Counted from the stretch's first letter, positions 11,700-27,842 are shown. The stretch: DNA of 64,000 bases from Diphasiastrum complanatum (GCA_029204225.1 CM055110.1:16153306-16217305), one strand, 5' to 3'. The notes: generated from the sequence alone by a model not told the origin. Program-made: numbers and translations.

Positions 11700-13132
11700 G
11701 GGTTATGGATTGCTTCTGTGATAGTGCAATGATAATGTTGTTCCAACTTTTTCTTTTTCTTTTGAGTGAGAAGAAGAAGAAGAAGAAGAGAAAAGACTCG
11801 GTACATGATGAATCAGTATGGATGGGAACAGAATATAAATGGATTTAACAAATGAGCACGATAAAAGTGTGATGCCACAAAATTGTTAAATATTAAATAT
11901 CAACATAAATATGGCATGATATACTCAAAAATGAAGATATGAGCTGGATAAGTATAAATCATGAAGAGGCTTAAGTCATTTTTTCGAGAATATATCTCCT
12001 AAGTACTTGCCTTGTAATTAAAGACAAGACCTTTAAAAGGAAAGACATTGCCTTGGATAGTCTTTATAGGTCGTCCACGCGAAACGACTAGATATAGAAA
12101 GACATGTTGAACTAGAGTAATCTTAGCTCTTAGTTAAATATACCTCATGGTATAATTGAACGTATACTTAGTCTAATTGTTCACTAGACCCTTTCGCAGG
12201 AGTGACGCACCTTTGTTTTAGAGGTTTGTTTGTTCGCCCCGTAGAACATATATTGATCTCACACTTCAGTCTCGAGCATCGAGAGAGAATAGTTTATGCA
12301 TATGTAAGAGGTTGAAGAAGTGAATAGAGTGCTGAGAGTTATTCTTCCTTATCTCCGTTCTCCGCACTGTTGAGTGTGAGTGATCCTGAGTCTACTAGCA
12401 ATCTCTAATGCATTACATAAATTACTCTCTGATCAGACAGACTCCCTAGCGCATTACAGTCGTTTGTTGTGTATCCGTAAAGCATGCTCTAAAGAACTAT
12501 CTTAAAACCATCTTATTCGTCTGTCGCAAATACTTTCTTTTCGGCACTCGAATAACGACTATCTTTGGTACAGTCTAGCACATTCATTGAATAAAGCTGT
12601 ATGTATACATATGAGATGACAGTCCATGTCTGAAGAGTTGAGTCCTTGATCTGTGTTCCTGATTATAATTGACATAAATTTTCAACGTGCTCTAAAACCA
12701 TTCGTGTTCTTTAACCATTAATTTGGACTTAAGTTGTTGAGGACCTCTGTCTAGAAATGAACAGTTTGCGAATGAGATTAATTAATTGTCTGCACAGTCA
12801 CGAATACATCCAACACTTCTCGACTCTATGTTGACAACTTAATCAGCCAGAGTGTAGCACTGCTGTACTACTCCGATAACATCTCATCTGTAGAACGCGT
12901 TTCGTTCGATTTGATAGAGGCCAAATTGTTGTTCAGAAATTATTAACATTACATTTCCCAAACACAAGTAATACTGGTTACTTTTTAATGTCTGTTGACA
13001 ACCAGAATAACACTCAAAACGACTTATCATAAATTGTACCAATAACATAACTTTCTAATATTGTCCTTTGTGGGAACAATACTATTTACTACAAAATCTA
13101 TATTAACCTTGTTGGTATAGTACGACATATAC
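11700..13132 (+). mobile_element. Probable Ty3-type LTR (3' end defined, 5' end not)
   Basis: There is no reading frame in this 1.4 kb. The segment ends near ATATACCAATTTT, immediately before a tRNA-Asp type primer-binding site, so at least its right part should be the 5' LTR of the following gag gene. The left end was not resolved; a GAA-rich run lies at 11771-11790. Confidence 0.45.
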
Positions 13133-13139
13133 CAATTTT

Positions 13140-13156
13140 TGGCGCCATTGCGGGGA
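13140..13156 (+). other. Primer-binding site, tRNA-Asp type
   Basis: TGGCGCCATTGCGGGGA matches the complement of the plant tRNA-Asp 3' end (as I remember it, TGGCGCCGTTGCCGGGGA) with two differences. This PBS type is typical of Athila-like Ty3 elements. It lies about 50 bases upstream of the gag start. Confidence 0.7.
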
Positions 13157-13208
13157 TAGTTTAGGAAATTTATAAGAAATCCGACACATCCATCTCCATC
13201 TCTAGTGT

Positions 13209-14248
13209 ATGTCAGATAGAGAATCTCGATTAAAACAATATCGTAAGCTTAAAGAGGAATTTTTTACAAAGACAGAGTGAGAGTACTCGTCAAAGAAATC
13301 TAGACGAAATCACTGCTCAGTTACTTGAACTCGTAATTGGCTTCGATATGGAGGGTCTTGCGGCACATTTCACTTCTATCTCAAAAATTAAGTACAACTA
13401 TTTTAAAGGGACTTCTTCTGATGATGCAGATAGCTATGTCTCACAATTCAAGTCAATCGCTAATGCAAATAATAAAGGAACCGATGTAGATAAACTATGA
13501 ATCTTCCCTGGTCTGCTAAGAAAATAGGCGCATATGGTACAGTCAGGTTGAACCAGGCTGTGTAGGAACCTGGTACTTGCTGAAAGATGCGTTTCTAAAC
13601 CAGTTCAGAGAAATTGGTTACAAATCTAGAATTCTTGGACGTTTGAACAATGTTCAAAAGAAGAGTAAAGAATCTCTTCACAAATATACACGAAAGGTTA
13701 AAAATCTTATAGGAAAACTCACCGGTGTATATCCCATTGATATGCAGATTGAATGGTTTTTGGCTGATTTACCACCAAAGATTGATTGGTATTGCAGATA
13801 AGGGGACATGACCTCCTTAGCAGCAGTAATAGCTAGTGCAGAAAATTTTGAGACATCGAAACTAGCACGAAAGAGACGCTCAACTAAAAGATCTTGAAAG
13901 TCTAAAACTGATTCCAGTGATAGCGATGATGATTCAGATTCTGACTCAAGTACCAGTTCTTCAAGCTCGAAATCTGAAAGCAGCGATTCATCAGAATCAA
14001 AAGCTAATAAAGGAGAAAAAAAGAATAAACGACGAACTAAACGAAAGGACGACACGAAGGCTGTCGAGAATAAGTCGTCACCTTCTAAAGTTGAAAAGCT
14101 TTGGAAGAGTAATATGGCTGACCTTAGTAAAAAGTTCAATGACTTGAAAGTGCAGAGCTCTGAAGTTGCAAACAAAAGACCAAAGGCGTCTTCTTCCAAC
14201 TCAGGAATGTGGTGTACGAAATGTGGAACTTCTAGACACACTAAGGAG
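13209..14248 (+). pseudogene. Ty3-type gag (decayed, cut by an LTR)
   Basis: The ATG at 13209 opens a basic N-terminus. After an indel the frame reads through ITAQLLELVIGFDMEGL and HFTSISKIKYNYFKGTSSDD. Another frame then gives LKDAFLNQFREIGYKSRI and KSKESLHKYTRKVKNLIG, a typical retrotransposon gag core. A Ser/Asp/Glu-rich linker (13910-14030) and a Lys-rich stretch follow. At 14213-14250 comes WCTKCGTSRHTKE and a Cys; the last Cys codon lies exactly where a Copia LTR begins (14249). The natural knuckle would therefore have continued past the break. Several in-frame stops make it non-functional. Confidence 0.75.
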
Positions 14249-14901
14249 TGTGAAGGATTTCAGATCATTCAAGATCCAATCCAAGTCCCAAATCTTTGGT
14301 TACAATAAGGAGCAAACCAACAATCCTGCCAATGTAGAAAAATCAGCATCTACATACAAAATGAGATGCAAACTCTAAGAGATATTGATCAAACATGAAC
14401 CAGAACATAAAATATGTTTGTTGTCCATACAATTACAGTACCTACTGTATTTCACACGTGTGGAACCGAAAATAGCAATAAATGATCATTCTACACACAA
14501 GATTGCAAGATAACACCAAGATAGTGCACCAATGAGTAGTAGAACCCAAAGAGAACCATGCATAATGATGAAATGAGAGAGAGAAGAGAGAAGATGTGTC
14601 TCTCCACGAGTTACATCCTTTTATAGAGTTTTCAAACCCTATTTGGCCACTTGGCTTTCCCTCCAAAATGTAAACCCTACTATTTTTGGGTCTAGATTCA
14701 ATGTACCCAAAGTTCAAATTTGAATCTCTCTCAAACTCGACTACCAACTTTCCCACACTTTTCAAAAGTGTTTATTGAATGTATTTTAAACTAATATAAC
14801 TTCAAAAAATTTATCTCTAAGTCTAAAATGAGTTTTGGCCTCTTATTGACAATTTACCAAAATGTGACTAAACTAGACTAAACTAGTTGAAATCTCTCAC
14901 A
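14249..14901 (-). mobile_element. Copia family B LTR, complete
   Basis: 653 bases with inverted termini TGTGAAGGATTTC...GAAATCTCTCACA (TG/CA ends). It is inserted into the Ty3 gag knuckle; the five bases before it are AGGAG. It matches 8484-8870. A purine-rich tract on the minus strand lies directly beside its right edge, so this is the 3' LTR of a minus-strand element extending rightwards. No second LTR was found on the right. Confidence 0.8.
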
Positions 14902-14917
14902 CTCCCTCTTCAACTAG
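14902..14917 (-). other. Polypurine tract of the family B element
   Basis: On the minus strand CTAGTTGAAGAGGGAG abuts the LTR start TGTGAG. This is where plus-strand DNA priming would occur in an LTR retrotransposon. The family A element has an equivalent tract (TTTGAGGAGGAG) beside its 3' LTR. Confidence 0.7.
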
Positions 14918-16302
14918 TTTTGGCATAGTTTTGACAATAGAACTTTGATCCAACTTTAGAATGATCTCCATCCTAAGCATAGATCTTCTTTCTAAGGTTC
15001 TAAAGTATCTTTCATAATTGATATAGAGAATAGTGTCCAAATTGGATGCTTCACTATTTCTTACATCAATTTTACACATCAAGATATAACTAGAACATGA
15101 AGAACCAAATAGAATGTGAATGAAATGATTCCTCCATGTTTCAAACTTTGAAATCTCTGGAAAATTACAGCAACCAAATAATAATTGTGAGTGATGACCA
15201 TTTGCTTGCTTGTCTCCTCCAACTTTGTCCTTTCTTGATATGTCTTCACCATAAAACTCCATGAATGAGCCTCCATCTCCATCTTTCCACAAGATATCAT
15301 CAACACTTGATGACTTGGCCATGAATGAGTGACATAATGAACCTCCAATAGCTTCATTTCCATCAGCAAAACCATCCAAGATTGCTAGTACAACTCCAAC
15401 AATAAGATATTGCAAGACAATGTAGCTAGTTTGTCCATATCTTGACAATTTGCACACATCCACATGAAATAGCTCAAACATGAGATAGAACAAGTAAAGT
15501 AAACTTGAACAACACTTCCTTGCTGCTCCTTTGACCTTACTTGAGTCTTCAATAATCTGCGAAAACAGATCCATAACATCTTTGCCAAATAACCTTCCTT
15601 TGATGCTCTTGACTAGCTCCAAATTGCCACCTTTCCTTTTGTGTCATTGAAGCCCTTTGAGACCAACCTCTTGATCTTTCTCTTGACCATCAAAGTCATT
15701 GAACAAACTTTGTTTTCCAAATTCATTACTTGTTTTTCCAGTATGAGAACCATGAGAACCAATATCCACTTGCATAGCATCATCTACACAAGAAAATTCT
15801 CCAAAGCATGTGAGTAAGGCAAAATGAGTTGCTTCCACTTGCTTACATTTCTCTTGGTCAGATATGAATATATTCAAACCTGAACCTTTGGAAATACTCC
15901 CTCTCAAACATATGATCTAGATCCAACAAGATCTCATCAATGCTTGATTTCGATCTTCCACAAAGGTTAGTGAAAACAATGTCACCAATGTCACCATCAT
16001 AAATCAAAAGATAGATTCCAAACTTTCCATCCAACATGAAGTAGAGTAGGTGAAGATGAGTATCAAACCTAATAAATCCAGCCTTCTTGAGTCCATAACA
16101 AACCTCAATAAGCTCACCAATGAGATCTCCCTTGTCTTGAAAAAATTGCCTCTCGATTTGTTCCATGTAGTCTTCTCCAACCAACCTTTTGCCATCTCGA
16201 TCATGAGTGATCAATTCACAATCATAGAATCCTTTGAGTTGACGAAGAGATGTGAGATCCATGCCTTGGATCTTCCCAAGAACCAATCTTCCATTGCTCT
16301 TT
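14918..16302 (-). pseudogene. Family B internal region with degenerate RT-like segment
   Basis: Three minus-strand frames (about 16300-15858, 15907-15644, 15622-14918) cover the internal region up to the polypurine tract. The first contains EDYMEQIERQFF, VCYGLKKAG and GIYLLIYDGDIGDIVFT. These resemble the Copia RT signatures YMEQPxGF, YGLKQA and LLLYVDD in order and spacing, but the catalytic YVDD would be replaced by YDGD. The remaining two frames are not recognised. This is either a badly decayed Copia polymerase or an accessory protein of a non-autonomous element. The region is cut at 16302 by satellite-like sequence, so the 5' half is missing. Confidence 0.4.
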
Positions 16303-16360
16303 GTTATGAACCGCATGCTGGCCCTTTGAGGTTTAGTTGAAATGCGGTTTCTACCTGTGG
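16303..16360 (+). repeat. Outlying copy of the 23-kb satellite motif
   Basis: GTTATGAACCGCATGCTGG and GGTTTAGTTGAAATGCGGTTT recur at 23126, 23496 and 23822 within the CT-containing satellite. Confidence 0.75.
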
Positions 16361-16387
16361 AAGATTCCTTTGTATTTCTACAGGCAA

Positions 16388-16735
16388 GTCTTGGAACCAT
16401 CCATCGTTGAACCATCGTTGAAACATCGTTGAAACACTGAAACGGATGTTATAGCATCCATCGTTGAACCATCATTGAAACATCGTTGAAGCATTGATAC
16501 AGATATTATAGCATCCATCGTTAAACCATTGTTGAAACATCGTTGAAGCACTGATACAGATGTTATAACATCCATCGTTATAATAATAATGTTATTATCT
16601 TATAGCATCCATCGTTGAAACATCCATCATTGAACCATCATTATAGCATCATTGAACCATCCTTATAACACCAAGTTCAATCGCCAAATCGTTGAACATC
16701 CATCGTTGAACCATTGTTATAACACCAAATTGAAT
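16388..16735. repeat. 57-bp tandem repeat and CATCGTTGAA minisatellite
   Basis: GATGTTATAGCATCCATCG-type units recur at 16445, 16502 and 16559, a period of 57 bases. Because 57 is divisible by three, one minus-strand frame stays open as a 19-residue repeat. Shorter CATCGTTGAACC units flank them. I regard the open frame as a by-product of the repeat, not a gene. Confidence 0.75.
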
Positions 16736-16745
16736 TTCTATCTCA

Positions 16746-17623
<878 letters not shown>

Positions 17624-17684
17624 GGGCTCTGTTACGTACATATATCACTTTATTCGCTTCGCAAACCTCTGTGGAATGTAATTG

Positions 17685-19730
17685 TCGCATACTAACCTTA
17701 TTTGCTAGTGGTGGCAAAAAAATGCCTTACCATGATAAGAGACCCCACTTAACAGAAAAAAATCTTTAAAAAAAATGGTGGGAAAGTGGTGAATCTCTCA
17801 ATGGCCAGGATCTATGCACATCATGGATAGTCAATCTAACGGTGAGCAGCAATTTGCACTTAGTACACCTAAGTGTCCTCTGGTTCTATAAAGAGGGAAT
17901 TCACACAACCCTATTCACTTTCCCTCATGTTTTCTTGCTCTCTCTCTCTCTCCCTCATTCTTGCTTTCATGTTGCTATATCGTACGGTGTTTATGATTGA
18001 AGAGAATGTTTGTGGATGCTATTGGAAGAACAATCGCATTGCAAACAAAGGTGAGAGCGTTTTGAATGGTTGCTCATTGATAAGGAAGCATGCATGCTAA
18101 AGATGAATGCTCACAAGATGTTGTGATTATCGTTGTGTAATAGCAAGGTGCGACTGGCATATTGGGATTGGATAATACTACAAGCAATCGTTGTCCCAGC
18201 GGGCAAACGTGGGAAACTTTTAAGGTATTTTTTCAACCTTTGTGGCTTATGAAAAGCGTTGGACAGCAAACCAGTTGTTGAGTATATTTATCAACGTTTT
18301 TTAAAAAGCGATTGATCGCTGGTCAGCGACCTCTATGTAGCGGATCTGGCCGCTGGCCAGCGCTGGTTTTTTGTGTATTAATGCTTGAACTACAGCGATC
18401 TACCTGCTGCTCCCTGTATGAGCAATGTTGCTTGCATTTTTCAATGTGTAATGCATTCAAAAATGCGATGGACCGCTGGCTTACCAGTTGGTTTCTAGAA
18501 TTACCAGAAACTATTGCATGAATATGGTTGATAAGAATGCCCTTACTATGTTTGCTTGGCTATAAACTTTACGTAGTTTTGCTAGATACTATTGCTCTAC
18601 AGGTTTGATAAAGAATGTGATGGGATCTGTCTCTGATAAACTAGTATTATGATGGCTATGATTACGGATTGTGATGTAGTAAAAAGGTGGTGGGATGTGC
18701 TAATATGCTCGTGAGTAATAGTGATTGCCATTACTAATTTTCAGTATACGGTGGGAAATGCTATCGAAAGAATGAAAAGAGATAGGATTAATCTACGTAG
18801 CTAACTATTGATAATGATTCTGTCTGGCTTCGAGAGTACTTTATACTTAAATCAATACTTGCGATGTGAATGCTTTAGCACGTAGGTGATTTGTTTAAAG
18901 CAGCCGAAGATGGATAGTTCACAAGAGATGACTTCAACTCTCATTCAGGTATGACGCTTTACAGAATACCACTAATACGGTGGGTGACCTAACTTGATAC
19001 CATGATTTTGCTTACTTATTTATGATGACCTACAAACCTTGTGCGTAATGTTATTTTAAAAGTAATAAAAAAGTGTCCAGTTAATATAAGTAACGTCAAA
19101 TAATTATATAGAGCTCGACCATGGTACACTTGAATGGCATTGATTTGCCCAAGTTGTTCGGCGCTTGGACTCTCGGTAAACTGATACGGGAGGCTTGTGG
19201 GAGCTAGTATAGCACGGTGGTGCTCTAGTACCTAGCGCTGTGACCATCGGCCAGTCTCTGTCCATCTATGTAATGAAAGATAGCTACTTACATGAAGAAT
19301 GTATATGTGAAATTAATACGTTCTTTTTGCTCCTTTATTTATCAGTATGGCGTCTGCCCTGATACGGCTTCGTTAAAAGGGCAGAACGTATTGCTAAGCT
19401 ATGAAATGAACGATTGGGAAGATTGGACGTACTTGTTTTTAATTCAACCTAGCTGATAAAGTAGTGAATCTTGTTTCGGAGATGAATAACAACTGATGCT
19501 CAGCCATGACACCTGTCTTCCTCACGCGACTAACTTGTGCGGTTTTGTTGTGTGGGATGGTGGCAGGTAACAGTTGGGTGTCTTAAAACTTGCTTCGCTT
19601 TATGGTACTCTGTACCTGTTAAACTTTATACAGCTGTATTTTTACCTGTTATGCTATAAATTGAAGGGTTCAAAGGGTTTGGTCTTGACTTGTCAAGAGG
19701 GACTATGTGAAATCTTGTTACTCTCTCTCT
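17685..19730 (+). repeat. Penelope-like element 2, upstream direct-repeat copy
   Basis: 2.05 kb that repeats at 20673-22602 with high identity (for example TCGCATACTAACCTTATTTG at both starts). The main difference is a segment of about 200 bases after GAGCTCGACC present only here (about 19125-19310). It begins 64 bases after the end of a (CT)n tract. It contains the conserved block at 19486-19590 and ends in a short (CT)5 just before the RT frame. CGCTGG/CCAGCG palindromes lie at 18300-18365. Confidence 0.75.
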
Positions 19731-19861
19731 AGCATCTTTGATGCCACCCTGGCTATCCTTTGGTTGGGGTAGCACCAAACCTTTACCTTTACTTGTATTT
19801 TATGGCTAACAAGGTCTGTTGTATGATGTAGTCCACGGAATGGTTTCATGATGCGGTTACT

Positions 19862-20672
19862 CTTGGCTATGGGGAGCCCCTTCCTCCTCCTAGTCCTTTG
19901 GTTCAGACTATTTTATGTTGCATGAAGAAGGCTGTTGAAGTTCACAATTTGATTACTTCTTATGATATGACTACTTGTAATGCTGCTGGCCCGGATGATA
20001 AAATTCTTTGCCTTGTTGAAGTTTTAAAGAATGAATTGAACAAAGGACTTAATAAATGAGGTAGATTCAGAACTTTATTGTGGATGGTTTGAACTGGCAA
20101 GTTTTTTACCTACTTATCAAAATATTGATTATGAGACTGTTATGGAACATGCCCTGATTTGCAAAGTTGTTGTAACAAACTTTTGAAGAATACTAAGTGG
20201 CTACATGGAAAAAGTATTATGAATAAAAAACTTACTAATGCCATTGATGAGCATAATTGGATTACTACCAATCTATATGTGAATGGTGTAAATAAGGCTC
20301 AACATAACCCATGTTTTATGTGCATCTATCTTGTAAGAAATTTGGCTTTAGTGAGATTGTCGAGTCCAGATTTTGCCCCATTTCCAAAAGAAAATGATAA
20401 TACAATAGACATGGCTATGATTGAGATCCGGGATACTTTTACTACTAAAATACCTGATTTTCTAATAGGAAAAGAAGAATTACCTGTCTTATGGTGTACT
20501 TTCAAGGCACATAAAAATATGTTCAGATGGATTACAAATGCACATGACTGTTATTTTTCTAAAGTGGCCACGTTTATTTCCGGAGCTCTTGGTATGCTGA
20601 CTCCGCTCCTTATGGAGAGAGCAAGCCTTAAGGCAACTTCATACCAGAGTATCATAAATGTGGATACCAACC

Positions 20673-20683
<11 letters not shown>
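19862..20683 (+). pseudogene. Penelope-like element 2 RT, N-terminal half
   Basis: The plus-strand frame is broken upstream and then open from 20159 to 20683. It encodes AQHNPCFMCIYLVRNLALV, RLSSPDFAPFP, FKAHKNMFRWITNAHDCYFS, GALGMLTPLL and a final INVDTN. It aligns residue by residue with 4706-4317 of element 1 (AQHNPSFIRKFLVRKLVLD, RLSSPDFSPFP, ITNAHDCCF). It stops at exactly the point where the second direct repeat begins (20673), so palm motifs A to C are absent. The copy cannot be active. Confidence 0.8.
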
Positions 20684-22719
<2,036 letters not shown>

Positions 22720-22738
22720 GTTCTCCCTCTCTCTCTCT

Positions 22739-24016
<1,278 letters not shown>

Positions 24017-24102
24017 ATGTCACACCTAATGTCACACACTAGATCATCGGCCACCACCTAGATCGGCCGCCATTGTCCTTCAACGACGGGCACTCTTTAC
24101 TA

Positions 24103-24103
<1 letters not shown>

Positions 24104-24155
<52 letters not shown>
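24104..24155. repeat. (TA)26 microsatellite
   Basis: A 52-base AT tract. 24156-24849 beyond it is AT-rich and shows no gene. Confidence 0.95.
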
Positions 24156-24159
<4 letters not shown>

Positions 24160-24849
24160 AAGTGTGTGATTGTTAAGCATTGGTACCGATCAATCAGTAG
24201 ACACAATAGATGTTATTACATTGATTAGATTCAAACAGAGAGTCAGAATAAGTTATCGAATGATATTCGAATCATCGAAGCTGTTATAAAACTAGAGTTA
24301 GTTTCAAGTACATGGTTATCACCGCAATTGCTTTGCGCTGATTATTTCACCAGACTTGTACTTGTTACTTTCTGAGTCAATCCATTGTCTTATTGTGTTC
24401 AAAATTATGTCAGTGTGAATGTATGCTATTCTAATTTAATTGTTCGATTTGGAATTGTCTGAACTGTCTATCGCTTCCACAATCAACAGTCTAACAACTT
24501 TGTGTTTGTCTATGTACTATCAATTTTAACGACTTCGAAGTTAGAATCAGCTGAGTCATTCTACTCATCATTCTTATTCAAATCGGAAAGGCTATTCACA
24601 TATTTTTTCTACTAAGGCTGGCCATTTGGTGATTTTTTTTTTTATCACCTTGCTATGTTTTCGATGGAATGAAAGTTTATTACTATCTTTTTAAGAAAAG
24701 CTTTACAAATATTTCCTTCTAAACATAACCTTCTCCAAAAAGTTGACTTTTTCACTAGATTCAATTTTGAAAATTCCCCTTTTAAATAGAACGAGAATGC
24801 TAATATTGTCTAATAATCAAACACTTGTATGACATTTTGAAAAGCTAAT

Positions 24850-26574
24850 AGCCCATTTCATGGGTTGGCTCAGCTTATCCCATTTGTGCGGTTATTCTAT
24901 GCTATTGAAACTCCTCTCTTTTACATTCACCATGTGCGCTCTGGGGATCTTTCTACTATCTAGTCTGCAGCAGGTACTCGTCAAGGTGATCCTTTGGCTG
25001 GTCCTCTTTTCGCTCTAGCTCATTTCCATGCACTTCGAGCTTCTGCAGAGGCCTTTCCCTCCTGCTTATTTCCTTCAGTTGTTGATGACACTCATATTGT
25101 TGGTTTTGCTCCTACGGTGCTCCTCGCATTTCATCATTTCTCTGAGCATCTGGCTTCTCTTGGTTTGTCTATTCAACCTCGCAAGTGTTCAGTGTGGTCT
25201 CCAGCAGGTCTTCCCCCGGACTTTGTTCCTCCTCAAGGTTTCCTTGCTCCTTCGGATGGCATTCGCATTCTGGGTGTTCCTTTTGGGTCTGCTTCCTTCA
25301 GCTCTGCTTTTCTTGGTGAGGCTCTCCAGGAGGATGTTGCTCATTCGGATCTGCTTCCCTGGTTGGGCGACACTCAGGTCGCATTTGGCATCTTGACGTC
25401 TTGCTTTATCCAGCGTCCTTCTTATCCGCTGCGGACTTTCCCCCTTACTTCGGAATTTTTGCATCTCCTCTCTTCCTTTGACAGCTCTCTTATGGATGTT
25501 TTGGCCGCCTTTTGGGCCCTAGTTCTTTGGATGGTGTGGAGACCCTTTCAGCTCTGAACTAGGCTCGGTTGCCCATTTCTTGTGGTGGTGTGGGTCTTCT
25601 CTCTACGGTTTCTTCTGCTCCTGCAGCTTTTCTTGGGAGCTGGGCTCTTGTCGCCCATGCTTTGTCTTCTCGGTTCCTTTCTGGCTTAACGCCCTCTCTT
25701 GGCGGATTGCATTGCTGATGTGGATAGCGGTTCTCTACCTTTCCAGCGCCTCCTCATCGCTACGCGAGAGCTCCTCCCCCTCTCTACCCAAGCTTGTCTT
25801 CCTCCTTTTGAGCAACTCCTCACTTTCAGTTCAGATCACCTGCAAGAGACCCTCTTGGAGCGCGTGCACAAGCATACCCTTTCCAGCGTGCTCTATGAGG
25901 CTCCTTCGGCGTTGCATCGAGCTCGGCTTCTTTCTTGTGCAAGTCCTGGTGCCGGGGCTTGGCTGTCAGCTCGGCCTGTTATTCCTTCCTTCTGGTTGTC
26001 TTCGGCCATCTTCACCACTGCTCTTCGTCTTCGCTTGGGGCTTCCTCATCCTTTGGTCTTGGGTCTCTCCAGGTGTGTTTACAGTCACCCTATTGATGCT
26101 CTTGCTATCCACCTCCTCCGCTGTCCTTCTGGAAGTGAGCGCACAGCTACGCATGATGTTGTCAGAGATGCAGCAGCCGCTGTAGCCAGAGATGGACGAT
26201 TCCATGTCCTCAGAGAGCAGTCTCATGTTGTTGCTGATCCCACGCGTGGTGACCTATTGCCTCGCTCTGCCTTCACACCAGGAGAAGCAGCAGGCGTGGC
26301 AGCACAAGAGAAGGAAAAAAACTACTCCGACAGGCACCCCACTGATGCTTTCCTTCCCTTGGCTATTAAGACCTATGGCTCCTTGCATCGACGCTTTGAG
26401 GATTTTCTTCGCATGTGTTTTCATCAGACGACAGAGCGTCAATGTATTCCTAGTTCTATTCTCGTGGCTTCTTTCAAACAACGTGTTTCCATTGCCCTGC
26501 AACGTGCTCAGGCCCTATCTATTCTACAACGGGCGACGGTGGCTGGGTCTGCTACATCTCATCTCCCTTCATAG
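24850..26574 (+). pseudogene. LINE-like retroelement, 5'-truncated, RT plus possible endonuclease
   Basis: The plus-strand reading starts abruptly near 24850 inside the RT: FHGLAQLIPFVRLFYAIETP, then a stop replacing Gln, then AAGTRQGDPLAGPLFALAHF (the RQGDP motif). Next is VDDTHIVG at about 25087, where the YxDD position reads VDDT, then LGVPFG. A frame change gives RLPISCGGVGLLS (25560-25600). The frame then returns and stays open 25699-26574. That part has LLRCPSGSERTATHDVVRDA, then EKEKNYSD, PLAIKTYGSLHRRFEDFL and a helical tail ending near 26574. The order RT, Cys/His-containing region, charged Lys/Tyr motif fits non-LTR elements with a C-terminal restriction-like endonuclease. That domain call is inference. 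The sequence is GC-richer than its surroundings, suggesting a younger insertion. Confidence 0.75.
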
Positions 26575-26599
26575 CCGACTCACCACCTCTTCACTTTTC

Positions 26600-27360
26600 T
26601 GATCTGCTGCAGTCAGTTGGTAGACTCCCACGGACATCATCATAGTTTATGCACTTTTATCTTTAATGCCAGGATTTGGATAAATCTTAACTTTACTGCG
26701 AGCTTCGCTCTTGTTTGAGCCTACTTTTGTTTAAACTTCCCCTTCGGGGTGTATATATCTTTTTCATCAATGTACCTACTACTTTTTCCTATGAATAAAC
26801 GCACCAGGGTGTGTGTCTTTGTTACTGTTTTTATTAATAAAAGACGGGAAAACCCATAGGAGTACAAAGCTATGCATGTAGAAAGTGTAAAGGCCAAAAG
26901 GCGAATGGAGATATTGTACATCCACTATAACAAAGCAACAATCTCAGAAAGTAGCTATAAAAAGCCTACTGCTTGATGTAAGTCGCTAGCTAAGATAGTT
27001 GGAAGTTTAGGTAGTGTAGGAAGCTGTGAAACAGCCGTCCCTATAACTGCTGCACGTCGAAGTATTGCAAGTGCCTGAGTGCGTTGTAAAGTGATAGAAA
27101 CATTATAAAGATAGAACGCTACATGTTATGGTAAACAACGGGATTTTGCCATTGATTTATTTCCAAGTGGCAATGATGAGTTGAGGATAACATCCAAGTG
27201 AGATGTCCTCAAATATGGGAGCCTTGGCCCTCGGCCCCTCGACATGGGCATGCTTAGGATTCAGATCATCATCTGAATCACCCATCTGGGCGAGAAAGGA
27301 GAAAGGAAAGTAGACCAGCCTATGTTGGAAACGTTCAGATTGTGCCACGTTTTTTACAAT
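26600..27360. other. No gene seen; probable 3' tail of the LINE-like element
   Basis: 26575-26830 may be the LINE 3' UTR, with a TTTTTATTAATAAAAG stretch near 26827. The rest up to 27360 has no recognisable frame or repeat. Confidence 0.35.
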
Positions 27361-27381
27361 TAACCATTAAAAGCATAAACC

Positions 27382-27389
27382 CACGTGGC
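27382..27389. promoter_or_regulatory. G-box/ABRE motif, distal
   Basis: CACGTGGC, a classic plant bZIP site of ABA- and stress-responsive promoters, 461 bases before the stress-protein ATG. It sits in CCACGTGGCAAAAATCGAG, which recurs almost unchanged 200 bases downstream. Confidence 0.5.
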
Positions 27390-27581
27390 AAAAATCGAGT
27401 GGTGGTAAAATACTTCTTGCCATTAAGTCCGAAACGAGGGTGTTTGGGAGGCCATGTGCAAGCCTGACAGAAGGCGCCTAATGGCACTGTAGGACTAGAA
27501 GCGCATCACCGTTGGATCTCATCAGAAACGTTTAAATCTTGCCTGATGGACGATCTAGAATGGTACAAGTGGCAATAATGC

Positions 27582-27589
27582 CACGTGGC
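27582..27589. promoter_or_regulatory. G-box/ABRE motif, proximal
   Basis: The second CACGTGGC, in CCACGTGGCAATAATCGAAG, 261 bases before the ATG. Two such elements in one promoter are typical of ABA-controlled genes. Activity here is inferred. Confidence 0.5.
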
Positions 27590-27842
27590 AATAATCGAAG
27601 TGGTCGAGTGCGGAAACTATCGGAGAAGCAGCAGCAGAAAGTACCACGAAAAAATAGAAGAAGAAAAAGCATCCGATCTCATCTGCTTTGCTCTCACAAA
27701 AACAAACAGAGAAACAGAAAAGTAAAGAACGAGAGAGAGAGAGAGAGACAGAGAGAGGGAGAGGGAGAGGGAGAGGGAGAGGGAGGTGCTCTTCGATCCG
27801 ATTGTCCAGTTTGAGAGCTGTGTCACAAAACCCAGGTGGGTG

